Below, piece after piece: positions 22,089 to 41,229 of a stretch of 64,000 nt of DNA. Source of the DNA: Solea solea (taxonomy: Eukaryota > Chordata > Actinopteri > Pleuronectiformes > Soleidae). The stretch's first letter is position 1. The number at the start of each line of letters is the position of its first letter. The stretch covers positions 11,447,738 through 11,511,737 of the forward strand of contig NC_081137.1 in NCBI RefSeq assembly GCF_958295425.1, written 5' to 3'. Below the pieces are notes generated by a model, which saw only the letters and a list, made by a program, of their open reading frames with translations, was not told the DNA's origin and did not search any database. A program made the translations under genes and the position numbers.

Positions 22089-22950
22089 ATGCCATCCCTT
22101 TTGATTATATATTAACCACTAAGCTAAAGAAAATAGCATTTGGAAAAATCAACACTAACTAAAAACTAACTGCAAAACCTACATAAAGGCACTTAAACAT
22201 CACTAAAGCAACCATGAATACAAAATTCAAGAATCAATACAAAACAATCCAGAATGTGAACGCATTCTCCAATCAAAACAGTATAAGGTAACATACAAAG
22301 GTGATTATACTAATACAAATACAAATACAAATACAAATACAGGTGATACAAATACTAACAAAAAAGGTTATGATACTCGTAACAATAAAAAACATTAAAT
22401 CGCTTACACTTTTTTTATGCTAAAATATGACAGTGGTTATGTTTGCTAGTCTATTAAGTAAGTAAGAGTAAAAACATCAAATCTACCAAAATGTATCATC
22501 AAAGTAATTAAAAAAGATCAAAAGAGCACAACAAGACATCAAAAACATCACACCAGCCGGTTGAAGATGTTTCATCAGAAAGTTACACTCCTAAAACATC
22601 AAAGATCAAAGATTGCTGTTGAAGGGAAAATAAAAACTTACTTAAATTTATTTCTCACATAAGCCTTCTGGGTTCATATGAAGTGTATTTATTTTTTATG
22701 ATATAAGGAGTTGTGTATTATTACCGCAGCAATTTACCAAGGATGCAAGGATCTGTGAGTCGGGTTAAAATGGCATCTTTTGTTGGGTTTTTATGACACA
22801 ATACTTATACTCCACATTACAAACTAAAACTAATACAAACTAAAAACAAAATTAAGAAAAACTCATAAAACCCTTTCTGAAAACTGATAAAAACTCATTT
22901 TAAAAACAAAAAGTCAAAATGTAATAAAAACTGAAACTATAATGAAAATT
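22088..22950. other. AT-rich spacer with (ACAAAT)n microsatellite
   Basis: A short hexanucleotide microsatellite (ACAAAT type) lies near 22310-22345. No gene is recognised. Confidence 0.6.
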
Positions 22951-22954
22951 TCAA

Positions 22955-23785
22955 AACGGTGGTCACTGGTCAGGCCCCTTCATACCTGAAAGACCTAGTC
23001 TTACCCTATCACCCTAACAGACCACTTAGGTCACAAAATACAGGTTTACTTGTGGTTCCCAGAGTCTGTAAGAGTAGAATGGGAGGCAGAGCCTTTAGTT
23101 ACAAGGCTCCTCTCCTGTGGAACCAGCTTCCAATGATAGTTCGGGAGGCGGAGCCTCTCTCTGTATTTAAAGTTAGACTTAAAACTTTCCTTTTTGATAA
23201 AGCTTATAGTTAGAGCTGGTTCAGGGAAACCTGGACCATCTCTTAGTTATGCTGCTATAGAACTAGACTGCTGGGGGATTTTCCTGTGGTGCACGCACAT
23301 TCACTCTCACACACTCAGATATGAATATGACTTTTTATATGTCATTAACCTTGTCTCTTTCTCTCCCTAGTTTGTGTCTTTCCTTCCTTCCCTCTCTCTC
23401 TCTCTCTGTATTCTCATCATGCAGGTTGCGGGATCAAGATCCAGTTTTCGAGGCTACCCATATCATCACCATTATTATTGTGCTATAATTAAAAAGTCGA
23501 TATCATTAACTGTATAAACTTGTAACCTGATACAGTTGTTGTGTATCTGCTCCTGGTCTCTCTCTCTCTTCTGTCTCTACCTCATCTCCCTCTTGTCCTT
23601 TCTCTCCCCCCCTTTCTGTCCCCCACCTCTCCTCTGTCCCCCATTTTTCCATTCACCCCAACCGGTCGAGGCAGATGACCGCACATCTCTGAGCCTGGTT
23701 CTGTCAGAGATTTCTTCTATGTATGTTATGATTTGGCGCTATACAAATAAAATTGAATTGAATTGAATTGAATTGAATTGAAAAC
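22955..23785 (+). mobile_element. 3' end of a CR1/L2-like LINE
   Basis: The plus-strand frame 22959-23213 has the typical reverse-transcriptase C-terminal tail of this clade (APSYL..L, LLVVPR, GGRAFSY.APLLWNQLP, SVFK..LKTFLF). It is followed by a 3' UTR with pyrimidine-rich tracts and ends in 'GCTATACAAATAAAATTGAA' with (ATTGA)n repeats, a usual CR1/L2 3' end. It is 5'-truncated; the reverse-transcriptase core is missing. A related 3' fragment on the minus strand is at 51702-51930. Confidence 0.8.
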
Positions 23786-25330
23786 TATACCTTGGTCTCA
23801 ATGGGATAACCTGTATAAATAAAACAAAAAAACTGGATTAATTAAGAAAAAGAGTAAATCATGTCCAGTTGGAAATAATGAAAAATTATATTATTAATTA
23901 TAGCAAAGTTTATTTAAAGAGCACAAAATCAAAGAAAGAAAGAAAATTTCAAGAAACTCTTTTTTTTTTTTAACTCAAACACATAAAATGCCTTTAATTT
24001 AATGGCATGGTCATATTAAATCAATTAAAACAACTATGTGAGTGTACTGATGAGTTTTGGCCTGACTTTATTTGTACTTGGTTCGCATACAGGATTTTAA
24101 AAACCTAATCTGAGTCGAAGAAGTGCTTTTTCAAAGTTATAAAGTGCTTTGCAAGATAAAAAAAATCAGGGGAATGTGTCATCTCTTAGTTGTTGGTTGA
24201 CATTTGATATTCCTCGGCAGAAAAAAACTCAAACGCAAATAATCTATTTAGTTCAGTTTTCAGAATTAACTTATAACATCATACCCATAAGAAACCAAAT
24301 ACACACACTACAGCTAACCTACTACTAAATTTCAAAGACACAGGATTCGTTTGACACACTCTCATTTTATATATAATGTGCATATTAATACATATAAACT
24401 GTACACATACACATTGTTATGTATTGTAAGTCTGCAGATTGAATGTTCATATCGTTGTCCCAGAACTATTTCAAACATTTAACACGGACTATGTTTGTCA
24501 TTTTTGTGTCTCCAGGAGATTTAATTTGCACGATGGAGGGTTAACGACTCATGTGTAGCTCTGCTGTCACAAGCAGAGGAGTTGTACAGCAGCCATGCAT
24601 AAGGTATGAAGCACACAGACGCACGTTCACTCGTTCACCTTCATTGCTCATTCATCACTGCCGTGGCCAAGAAGAGCATGACAGCAGCAGATGTTGTACA
24701 GCATGATTTTCATTTTACTTGCTATGATGTACCGTCACTCCAAAAATCCCAAAAACAAACAAACTACAGCAGCATTTACAGAGGAGTCTGGAGAGAAGTG
24801 GCACCAGTGTGAGGGTGAAGTCTTAGAAGGCTGACCAACTTGATTACTTCAGAATTAAGATGATTATGTGCTTATTCCTCTTTATAATTCATTTGTGTGC
24901 CAGTGCCTGTAAAGAGGCAAAAAGATGTGGCGAGTGTAATGTGATTAAAGGGGCAGTTCAGGCAGAGTTAAAGTCTCATACATCCGGCCCAAAGAGTCTA
25001 AACGGTTCCTGCTGGGCTGATCGAGGCAAAGCTTAAAGAGGCTGTGTGTCAAAAAATAAGTCAGGGGTCTGCAACCTTTACTATGAAATACATTTAATCT
25101 GGAGCCACAAAACCCATTTCATCCACAAAATTAAAATATTACATGTTAGCTTTTTCATACAGATGTATTATATTCAAAATAATGATAGTTTGTGGCATTA
25201 AGAACTACAAAAAAACACTGTTGATGTTTTATTAGTGGAGAAAAAAAATACTCAAAATAATAAAACTTATGTAGACCAAGTCCTTCCATTGTTTGTGGAA
25301 AATGAATTCAATAAATAAAGCAATAACTGG
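23786..25330. other. Intergenic, no recognised content
   Basis: AT-rich with homopolymer runs. One terminus-like 'TTAAAGGGGCAGTTCA' at about 24947 resembles the TTAA MITE of 45339-46038. No gene seen. Confidence 0.6.
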
Positions 25331-25610
25331 ATTTCTGGTCCGAAAGGTCTATGAATCAGATTATGTGCGACTGCAACTAATGGTGTAAATATGCCAGGGA
25401 GAGAGACACTGTGTGTAGGTCAAAAGGTGAGTTGTCCTCGTATGAGCTTACAAGAAATGTGTATGAAGAGCAACAAATGTGAGCAACAATGTGAAAGTCA
25501 CAAGAAATGTATATGATGAGAGCAACACATGTGTAGTTCAAAGGTGGATGTGTACGTGACCAAAGCCATAAAGGACATGGGAAACATGGAAAATGTTATT
25601 TTCCATGACA
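25330..25610 (-). mobile_element. Second copy of the old LTR (partial)
   Basis: Minus strand starts TGTCATGGAAAATAACATTTTC at 25610 and aligns with 22088 leftwards. It lacks the 612-bp insertion, so it acts as an empty-site reference. It contains a short internal duplication ('CACAAGAAATGTATATGA' type). Confidence 0.55.
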
Positions 25611-26159
25611 TTAGTTAACATTGCTATAACGAATAAAGAGAAGAGAGATATTCACTTCCAAAATGTATTAAATGCTGCCATATACAAATAGTCACATGGG
25701 AATTATTTGTATATGGCAGGTCTAATCTAGTTCTTTATTTATAAAGAACTAAAACTAAGAAAGACAAAATGACTACGTCAAACACCTTTAAAGAACAACA
25801 TTTTACTCTATACCCGTAAGAACACTTGACAGTAAAATAAATTACAGGCTCTTCTGACTTCAGAATTACATAACCAACTTCTGATGTCAGCTTTTTAAGT
25901 GACACAAGTGTCAAAGTACAATCTTCTACTATATATTCTTTAAAAAATCTTGAACACTTCTGATTTAAATCAAACTTAAAATAACAGTTAATAAACAGTA
26001 ACTTACATGTATTGCATGATTTATTTATCCTTCCAAGACTCTGCACAAAACTGAACAAATGGCGTTCAGGTCAGATCTAATTTAATGGGAAAGTCAATGA
26101 AATCAATTTAATGATAGATAATAATAAATGACCAAAACATGAAATTTTTTTAGTTACGT

Positions 26160-26345
26160 GTAACTTCTTACAATTAAATCCAATTAGTATTTTGTGACTA
26201 TGAATTAGTATTTTGTGCGCGTGTTTCACCTATTTCAGGGGAAAGAATTAGTGTTTCGTGGCCACAATTTAGTATTTTTATGCGCATGTTTTACCTATTT
26301 TGTAGGAACAAATTAGTAGTTTGTGGCCATGAATCAGAGTTTTTT
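26160..26345 (+). repeat. Degenerate tandem 'aattagtattttgtg' repeat
   Basis: Three to four imperfect units that combine 'AATTAGTATTTTGTGGCCATG' with 'GCGCGTGTTTTACCTATTT'. Origin unknown. Confidence 0.6.
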
Positions 26346-27116
26346 TTTCCCCTGTCATGTCTGGGGCGCCCTAAAAAAAACAACAAATGAAAAGGGAATT
26401 AATTAATTGAAAGAAATTTACTTTTTAAAATAAATTCATACGGACAATACCATTGAAGGACTTTTTACAGTGCAAGATGTATCAGCTTTACCTGTCCCAT
26501 ATCTACACCAGTGGGTTTTACCATTATCGCACTGATGATCACAATGTGGTCACTCTCTGAAGGTGGTTTCTGTGAAACGATCTGAGGACACATTCGGGAT
26601 GGACTGGGAGTGTTTTAGACCTGAACTTAGCAAGATCGGGTCACTCGGGATGTGTGTAAATATCCGGTTTGAATGGCATCTAAATTTCCAATTAGCATCT
26701 TTCATTGATTTTACTTTAAACTTGCACAAGACTTCCAATATGCCCAAAAAAGACGCTGATGTCAGGGATAAAAGCAGAGCAGAGACAATGCTGGCAGGCA
26801 AAGAGTCTTTACTGTGAAAACAAGGCAAATAAACCAAGCAGGCAAAAGTACAAAGAGATGATGGGCAGTTGGCATCACAGTCAAGCATGCAGGCAAATCA
26901 AGAAGCAGGCGGGTATGGGTAAGGTCTTAGAGGTCCAGAGTGCTACAATTTGATTGACGAAAGTATGCTTGTATAAATGTATCATTGCTTTAAAATAAAA
27001 GTAGTTTGTTTTTTATAGCCTTAGAAGTACTTTTTACTTCTTATATACTTTCAAATGCAGAAGAATGGCTCTGCTCACATGAACCTGATACATAAAGTAA
27101 TAAGTGATAAGGACGA

Positions 27117-27145
27117 AGCAGAGAGAGAGAGAGAGAGAGAGAGAG
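27117..27145. repeat. (AG)n microsatellite
   Basis: Uninterrupted AG repeats of about 14 units in the gap left of tbx2. Confidence 0.9.
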
Positions 27146-28209
27146 GGAAATTGAAAGAATGTTAATATCATTTCTGGGATGCAAAGGCCACTGTAGTTTC
27201 TTAACACCATGGAACCACTGAATGCAAATATTTGCTTTGCACCAGATAAAACTTTTAGTGTCACATATGTGATGTCAAGTTACGGATGTGAGGTCAGGAG
27301 AACACTGGTTTTAGTTTTCGCCAAAGTGGACATTTTTCAGCTCGAGTGAATGGAGCGCCACCTGTCTCCTCGCATCCTCGCATTGACTTACTGCATGCCC
27401 TGCATGACCACAGCATAACATGCTTGTATGGAGCCCTAGACATGACATGAAAACAACTCTTTAAATTGTGTTGAACCTTAAATAAAACTGTGACCTCTTA
27501 TACATGTAATGTTATTGAAAATGCCCACGTGGCAATGATTGCAACTCTGTATTCCACATGTAATGTTTTTTTTTTTTTATTACATTATTACAGTTCTAAG
27601 GTGGAAATACACAAGTATGGCATTGGTGGCTTATGGCTGACTCATGGTGTTTGTTGTATGGACACATTAAGGGGATACTTGTTTTTTTTTGCAGTGTGGT
27701 TAAAGGTAGTAAGTATTGACCACTGTCAGTGAGCACTACCTTTGGACCTCATACAACCACACAATCCAAAAAAATGACTTTAAAAGACTTGTTAATTTTC
27801 CAAGATTTCGATTGTAGTGGGGTCTGTTATAGGGGAGGGTCAAAATATCTATTAGGTGAAATATTGTCATAAAAGAAATGCCTCATCCACGTTGAACACA
27901 TAGACTTTATGCAATTTGTTCTCTATGTTGTGAATAAATAGAAAAATCCTGAACTATGATTGTCTTGCAATATATTGATTATCACAGAATCGTTATAGTA
28001 TCGTGATATTATTGGTATCATGGACCGTGTATCACATATCATGAGGTACCTTGTGATTCACACCCCGAGTCTGTGATGGGGTTATTCAGTATAGCAGCAA
28101 TACCTACTGTTCTTTGATCATAATGTGCATTATGATCATAACATTTTTTTTTTCCTTATGTCAATTAAATGCCTTTTTTCATCATTGTCCATCACAACAA
28201 TAGGAGAGT

Positions 28210-33762
<5,553 letters not shown>

Positions 33763-33769
33763 CAGGTTA

Positions 33770-33806
33770 TCACATCATCATCATCATCACCATCATCATC
33801 AATAAA
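33770..33806. repeat. (ATC/GAT)n trinucleotide repeat in tbx2 leader
   Basis: A run of TCATCA units with one CAC interruption lies about 10 bases upstream of the tbx2 ATG. It is therefore probably transcribed in the 5' leader as (GAT)n. Confidence 0.75.
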
Positions 33807-34360
33807 ACACAAGTACGCACTGTGGAGCTGCTGCGGGCACAAAACTTCAAACGGCTAAAACCTTTTTTAAGACTAAGTTTTGGAGCAAAGCAAATATATA
33901 TTTATTTATTTATGTATTTATTTATTTATTTAAGGAAAAACAAACAAAACAAAATATATTGTTCCCAATATGCTGAATCAAGGAGACAGCGCAGTGCGCT
34001 TTGGAACCACAGCGGACAGTGGGAGTGGGGTGAGATGAGCCAGTGAGTAAATTGACCCACCCACTGTTTCGAGATAACTGTAAACAATCTGTTGTCATGT
34101 GACCACACATTCGGGATTTCCTTAGTCATTTCATGCACACACACACACACACAGTCTGGTTTCAGGGACTTCAGAGGACATTAGATTGACATACAGACTA
34201 CCACGAACCATAACTACTGAACTATAACCATGACAAGTCTCCATAATGTGACTGTGTGAACACAAGTAATACATGTAGCGCACACACACACACACACACA
34301 CACACACTTTTCTTTGTTTTGCAAACTTCTTCATGTCAGGTTTAATGACTGCATGTTGTC
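33807..34360. other. tbx2 upstream region with (CA)n tracts
   Basis: Holds a TATTTATT-rich tract at about 33898-33932 and (CA)n microsatellites at about 34136-34152 and 34281-34308. No promoter element can be assigned with confidence. Confidence 0.5.
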
Positions 34361-34366
34361 TTAAAT

Positions 34367-34629
34367 ATATCCAAAGTTTACAATACATACATTGTTATAT
34401 GGGTAAGTAATATGTCCAAAAATGTCCCAATAATTGCTTTAAAAAACGAGTTAATATTCATAATTGTTATGATAAATGCCGAATAGAAAGATAACTATAT
34501 CCAAAGTTTACAATACAAACATCATTTTGTTATATGGGTAAGTAATATGTCCAAAATGTCCTAATAATTGCTTTACAAACGAGTTAATATTGATAATTGT
34601 TATGATAAATGCCGAATAGAAAGATAACT
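34367..34629 (+). repeat. Tandem duplication, ~130-bp unit
   Basis: Two adjacent copies, offset 130 bases, each from 'CCAAAGTTTACAATACA' to 'GCCGAATAGAAAGATAACT'. They differ by a few substitutions and small indels. Confidence 0.9.
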
Positions 34630-34974
34630 GTGATTTATTTTTATTTTTTTGGACAGAAAACAACAAGCACTTGTTAAACAGTGAAACATTTCACATAAAC
34701 ATTATGAGCTACAGGTCTCAAAGTGCGTTTTCACAATCTATCAACATAAATGAAGAATATTATGAAGAATATAATAACAGTATCATTAAAAAATAAGTAC
34801 ACATGACAGGGACAATGATAATGGTTCGTGGCACATGGTTCCATGTGTCCGGAGGGCGACAGAGGGATTTTAAGATCACACAGGGACAGATGCACATATA
34901 GCATCTATTAGTCCAGCATGAATCATGTGCCATGAACCATCCTGTTATGGGATCAACACAAACGCACACATACA

Positions 34975-35140
34975 CACAGGGTTGTGTGTGTGCGTCTATG
35001 TTTTTATTAAGACGACCTTAACAATCTGAACCATAAACAGTCAATGCCTAACCCTAACCCTAACCTAAACCCACTTCTAACCTTTACCCTAAAATCAGGT
35101 CTTAACACTCAAAAAGCCCTTTTCAGGGGTGAAAAGTTTC
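34975..35140 (-). repeat. Minus copy of the 'gggttagg' dispersed repeat
   Basis: Contains 'CTAACCCTAACCCTAACC' and 'AAAAAGCCCTTTTCAGGG', the reverse of blocks at 985-1195. The telomere-like hexamers are part of this repeat, not a telomere. Confidence 0.5.
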
Positions 35141-37840
35141 TTTAAGTTAGGTATAATGACTATTGTTTCAAAGCATATTATAATTAGAATATAAGAAATA
35201 TATAATATAATAATATAATAACTTTTCCCCATTAAATGGCAAGTAATCACTGCCTGCCCGTGGGAATATAAGGGAAAACAGATTTGAGCCTCTTAACAAA
35301 GGGCTCACTTAAGAAAATTACTGCAGTAATTCATATCTAAAGAATATGTTATATGGCACTTTTAGCCTTAAAGTCAAGTTTGGAAAATGCAAGTTAATCC
35401 AAATGAGAGATTTCAAACCCAGAAGACACCAAGTACCACATTTGAACTCACTGATGGACACAGCAGTGGATCAGCAACTCGTGCGTGCCTTGATGTATAA
35501 TCGTATATCCATGTAGAGTTTCTTTTCTGCCCTTGCACTCAGGTACTTAGCAGGTGACATCATGAAAGTCCGTGAGGTGTCGGGTCTTAAGGGTTTAGGT
35601 GGGGACACTGGGATTGAGCCTATATCCTCCTTCCACATTAGTGCATGTTTTTCCTGCTGTTTCCTCCTCTATTCCCTGCTGCTGTGGCCTGTTTTGCTAT
35701 TTTACGTCCAGTTCACCAGCACATTGGCGGCACTTACCGTCTAACTAATTGGCTGACTATTACTTAATCAGTATAATCATTTTTGGAGCATTCTCTGTAA
35801 CGCGAGATGGATGTGTGTCAAAAACCATTCTGTTAAAGAAAAAACTGAATTGAATGTATTTTACAGCGTTTGTTATTATGTTATCTACTAGACAGAGACA
35901 CAGATAAGATGTTCTTCACCAGATACAATGCTACACTAGTGAATCTTGTGCTGCATTAATTGCACAATAATTTAAAGTACAGACTCAGAGCATCTGGGAT
36001 TGTAACTTAATCTAATCACACAGAAAACAGACACACAATTTATCACACAGAGAGGACCGAGCCGCTGCTTTTGCTGCAAGGACTATAAATACATGGTCTC
36101 ATATTGAATCAGCATGTAATAGACCAACTTTTAAGCGATTTTAACTGCCCTAAAGCCTTGTGAACTCCCGGTGCTAAGTGACATTGCTTACACTGACTCT
36201 TGAAATAAAAGCAACTTTTGTTCCCTAAATGAAATTAGGAAATTTTTTTTGCTTCCTAAAACCAGTTAAGCATCTGCTTAGTATAGTATCTGCTTAGCTG
36301 ACTTTGTTTGTTTAGATTTATTGGATTTACAGGAGCAAGTGTTTTCCTACAAATTCATTTACCAGGCTTTCAGAGCGACTGGCAGTCTGTTGTATCTGAA
36401 ATAAAGAATGCTAAAACAATATCAAAGTCTCTTCATGAAAAAAAAAAAAAAAATAGAAGCATATATGTATATCACGGTCAACAAAAGGAAAAAATTAGCA
36501 CTTAAGCTCATTGTCCCCAAAAATCAACAGCTCATATAGATGAATTCATTCAGAACAAAACATTATTTTAGGTCTTACAATACCGGCCCCTAATTATTAT
36601 CATAATTATACAGTTATAATCAAAACACATCTGTAACATATAGTTGCACAGTTAATCTTCAGAACTTCTTTTGGGGGTGAGAGTTCTTTACAGTCTTATA
36701 AATATTTTCATAAATATAATATGAAATCTGTCGGTCAAAAGTGTTTTTATGGATCTGATCTTGGTTCCAGTTTTTAGTGGAGTCAACTCTGACCAAAATA
36801 TCACTCATAACTCTCAAGAGGGCTGTTTGAGTGCTATTAAAAACCACTTTTTTTCTAAAACTTTGGACAGTTATTAAACTTTGAATGGTTATTTTCAGAT
36901 TGGTCTAAAATGAGGTCAAACTGAGGGGTCCAGGTTTCTCTTTTTGATAAGGGGTTGCACAGCAGAGTGTTTAAAAGCAGCTGGAACACACCCTGATGTA
37001 AGACTGGTGTTTATTAAAACATGTACAGTGGGCCCAACAGTGTCAAATACATTTTTAAGCAGGCGAGATGGGAGACTATCAAAAGGACAGTATGTAGCCC
37101 GTGCAAGTGCATAACTGTGTCAGAGAGTGTGGAAAGGGAATTGGCTCAAACTGATCGAGGACAGGAACTCAAACGAAAGTCGGAGGGGTCAGTGACATGA
37201 GTAACAGAGGTAACGGCGGTGGAGGTAGCTGGCTGAAGAGCCGAAATTCTGTCATTCAAATGTTTTTGGAAGTTGTCGCGGAGAGAAGGAGATGGTACTA
37301 CAGGGATTTACAAGGGAGTTGAAAAGGTTGAACCGAACCTGGAGTTTGTGGCTGTTATTGTAAACTAGATTACAAAGAAAGCACAGTCTGGAGGAACCGC
37401 CAACACCTTGGCACCACCTTGGAAAACATCAGGTTTGAGCAACAATTCTGTCTCTCTGCATAAACGTTGTTAAATTTTTATGTATGATTTTAAAGCACAA
37501 CTTGCAGTGCATCCTAGCCACGTCATCAGTGATGTTACCTGGGCTCAGCGGGCGGGTCTTGAATAATTCACTGATCATTCTTTTTTGATCTACAGTCATC
37601 TTGATGCTCCCTCCGCAGCATCAGTGATGATGATCCTGATCCTGATGATCCAGGTCTTCCATCCTCTGCTGCAGCTTCGTCTGATTATCATGTTCTCGCT
37701 CTTCTCTTATCTCAGTGAACGATACAACAAATACATTTGCAGTTTGTGATGTGAAATACCATCCATCCGTCCGTCCATCCGTCCATCGCAGGGCAAACAC
37801 ACAGACACACACAACCATTAACCTCTGCATGTCTGTACAC
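35141..37840. other. Gene-poor stretch
   Basis: AT-rich; weak similarity at 35400-35540 to the repeat of 2440-2890. No supported exon, RNA gene or complete mobile element. Confidence 0.55.
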
Positions 37841-37845
37841 GGTTG

Positions 37846-38115
37846 GTGTAGTGGTTAGCACTCTTGCCTTTGCAGCAAGAAGACCCGGGGTTTGAGACCC
37901 AGTTGAAACAAGGGCTTTTCTGCATGGAGTTTGCATGTTTCCCCCCGTGTGTGTGTAGGTTTTCTCCGGCTTCCTCCCACAGTCCAACAACATGCAATAT
38001 GGAGATTAGGCGAATTGAACACTCTCAAATTGACCATAGTTGTGAGTTGTGGCCCTGTGGCGAACTGTCCACAGTGTACCCCGCCTATCACCCTATGTCA
38101 GCAGAAGATGGATGG
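37846..38115 (+). mobile_element. SINE-like repeat B, fullest copy
   Basis: The tRNA-like head has 'TGGTGTAGTGGTTAGCAC' (box A) and 'GGTTTGAGACC' (box B-like). The body continues 'GCATGGAGTTTGCATGTT', 'TTCCTCCCACAGTCCAAC' and ends near 'TACCCCGCCTATCACCC'. Fragments are at 8021-8220, 19164-19214, 30836-30950 and 42157-42240. Confidence 0.7.
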
Positions 38116-39480
38116 ATGTTTTTGGACTGAGGGAGGAAACTGGAGAACCATGTGAGGTTGAGTCTATCAGATTTGACAAACCCAGTTAATTTAAAAAAAA
38201 AAGAAGAAGTGTTTAACTAACTCCTGTTCCCACAAAGAAGAAGAAAAGCAGACCCCCTCTCCAGCAGCACAGGATAAATGCAGTGGTGAAATTGGCCCGT
38301 GCACTGTTTAATTGGGTCAGTGAGATTACAAATAGACCTTTATTACACTGCTCTCTGGGTGTCGGGCAAGATAACACTTCTCGCCTTATGTTCACAAATA
38401 TGCCCTCCTGGGGGTTATAATCTGGGCTTTAGAGGTTTGATCAGGCTAAGAGCTTTAAAAACTCAGGGAGGTGAGGTGTCTGACAGCTAGGGTGGCGCAC
38501 GAGGACAATCCACTTTACAATCCATTTATTGTCAACACCTGAAACCTGGTATAGCCTTGTTTTCTGTTATATCATTAGAATCCATTTTGTCATATATAGT
38601 TGTGTCAGTATTCAGTGTGTTTAATGGATTGTTGTGTTATGACCTCAGTTCACCACACACATTAGTCCTGCTGCCAGACGAGGGAAGACTGCAAAATCCA
38701 TCCTCACACCTGCACCTGACAATCTGCCCTGATCATGCCCCTCGTGTGTGTGTGTGTGTGTGTGAGTGTGAGTAAGGTGAAATAGATTTCGCAGTGCACC
38801 AAACACAGGATTTAAAGGCTTTTAAGAATCTTAACCCAAACAAACCCCTAAATCCAGCTCCACAATGAGAACGGAACAGCAGTACAATCCTGGGTCACAC
38901 AGTAGAACTGTAGAGCAGGGTTGTGTTTGTGTGCTTTGAATGATGATGATGATGAAGATGTGAAACTGGGCAAATGTGTGCAATATGATATTATATATAA
39001 TAGTTGATTGCAAATTTAAATAAAGCAGAATGAAACAGAAGAAACAGAAACCTTGAACAAGTGTTCACCAAAGAGAGACATTTAAAGTGACCTAAAACTT
39101 TTAAACATTAGACATTAACGATAGCTTCACAGACCCCTGAATAATATATAAATGAATAACTTCATTAAACTCGATAACATTAATAAATGGTTATTTAAAA
39201 ACACGAATTAACTGTGAGTGAGCGCTTATAACAGCATTAGGTAACGATAATGGCCGAACCCTTGTTGCACCCTTGTGTAAAAAGTACACAACTCTCGTCT
39301 GAATGAGTCAAATGTTCCATTACAACACAGATGAGAGGACACAGAGGAGGTAAATGGTGAATATCAGTTGTCATGAAATCGAGGAAATGAGTCAACCTCA
39401 TTCTCTACGTACGTGTCGTTACAGAGGGAAGTAGATTGTAAATGAAGTATGTAAGGTCATTATTTCACAAAGCATCAGCA
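38116..39480. other. Gene-poor stretch with (GT)n
   Basis: A (GT)n run lies at about 38744-38764. No gene recognised. Confidence 0.55.
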
Positions 39481-39482
39481 GC

Positions 39483-39680
39483 TTCAGAATCAGAATCAGA
39501 AACCTTTAATTGTCATTGCACATGTACAACGAAATTATAGCAGCAACCAAGTGTCAAGTACGTAAAAAAGTACAGTAATAAAAAAAGGAACAATGTTCAG
39601 TGCAAAGGATATAAAATAGATAAATAGGTAGTATACAGATAAATAGGTAGTATATAGATAAATAGGTAGTATTGTCTTCG
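39483..39680 (-). mobile_element. 3' tail of a non-LTR retrotransposon
   Basis: Minus strand reads towards 'TACGTACTTGACACTTGG', then 'CGTTGTACATGTGCAATGAC', then 'TTAAAGGTTTCTGATTCTGA', a common fish LINE 3' end. A run of 'ATAGATAAATAGGTAGTAT' units lies inside. The LINE family is not determined. Confidence 0.55.
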
Positions 39681-39819
39681 CTGTAATATCATGACCCTCA
39701 TGTGTCATAATATGCACGTGTGGAGGCAGAGCTGAAGACACATGGTCCCACATCACTAATACTGCACCTGCTTCAAATGTGGACAGGGAGCGTGTGCGAC
39801 TATGACACCTGAACATAGT

Positions 39820-41160
39820 AGAAAATCTGGCTGAGAATTAAATGGATTTCAGTAATTGGATGTAGTGATCAGCACACAAACCTCCTCTCAAGTTTGCTCC
39901 TTCCTGGAAAGCTGAATATGTCCTGAGAGCTTTGGAGTGTCACTGACACCATCTGCGTCCACAACATACATAACACAGTTAGGATTACGTTCATGAGAAT
40001 ATATTTTTGAAACAAATTAGAAAATAAAAAAAACTTTAATTCTATCTTTAATCTCAAAATGTAAGCTATGCTGATTTAATCCCAGAAATGTAACTTTAAT
40101 TTGAAATATGTATTTTCTCTGAGAATATTGACTTCAATTCATCTTAGAATTCTGCCATTTTTTCCCACAGAATTCTGACTTTAATTTCAGGTTGTTTTTG
40201 TTTTTCTTTTCTTTTCTTTTTTATTGTTTCCAAAGAAATGTCATCATGTGGCCCGAATTCTCTTCAGTGTGAAACTAATATTAAATACATTTTTAGTCTG
40301 TAATCTGAACGAACTCATTGATAAATGTACAAGAGCTCCTACCATTGATGTCCTTCGTCAAGGTTATTATAGTTAACGAGAACTAGCGAAATAATAAAAA
40401 ACGTTTTCGTTAACTGACATGAAAATAAAAACCCGAGTTTAAAAAAAACAGATATCTAACTGAAACTGAATTGTGTGATTACAAAACTAAAACTAACAAA
40501 TTGTAGTGAAAATTTGCTTCGTAAATCTATTTTTCTCTTCCAGCAATTTTGAAAGGTTGCGTTTCCATTCATAAAATATTTTCAATTTGTTTTTGTTTAC
40601 AATGTGGGACATCTGTTATTTCGGATGAGTCTTTTGTCAAAAATGGTAACTATTTCAAAATAAAACAGGAAACAGAACACAAGACTACTCAGGATGTTCC
40701 ACTTTCTTGTAGACTCTTATATTTGATTCAGAGATGATTGCTCCTCTGTCCTGATACATGTTTACATACATACATTTTTGTTGGGTTTTTATGACACACA
40801 ATATGACCTTTTTGCATCTTGCATACTCAAAACAAAAAGTCAAAACTAAATAAAAAAAATACTATCAAACTATTATAACCTTGTCCTTAGTTAGGGTCAA
40901 GAAGTCATTTAATCCTTTACAAGAGTGATTTTTGTTAAAGGACATTTTCATGGTGAAAATCATATTTAGTCACGAGCTTGTTCTGCCTTATTTGAGTCAG
41001 CAGAAGAAGGAGAAGGAGGACACGTCACCTCCCATCATCTGCACAGTCTTTCTCCTGCACAACACTCACTTCAGACTCCAGAGCGTCTCATGAGAGGCAG
41101 AGGACGACGTATTAAAAGGCTGTTGAAGCTCGATTCATCCTGTCAGGAGGAGACAGGAGA
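39820..41160. other. Gene-poor stretch
   Basis: AT-rich, no supported feature. A (CT)n microsatellite follows at 41163-41188. Confidence 0.55.
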
Positions 41161-41229
41161 CCTCTCTCTCTCTCTCTCTCTCTCTCTATAAATCTCTCTC
41201 TATCGCAGACGTTCTATAATGAGATATGA

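Noticed and set aside
22959..23213. 84-codon frame as a host gene
   Set aside because: It is the C-terminal end of a CR1/L2-like reverse transcriptase followed by a typical LINE 3' end.
37846..37910. tRNA gene
   Set aside because: tRNA-like head of repeat B; no intact acceptor stem seen.
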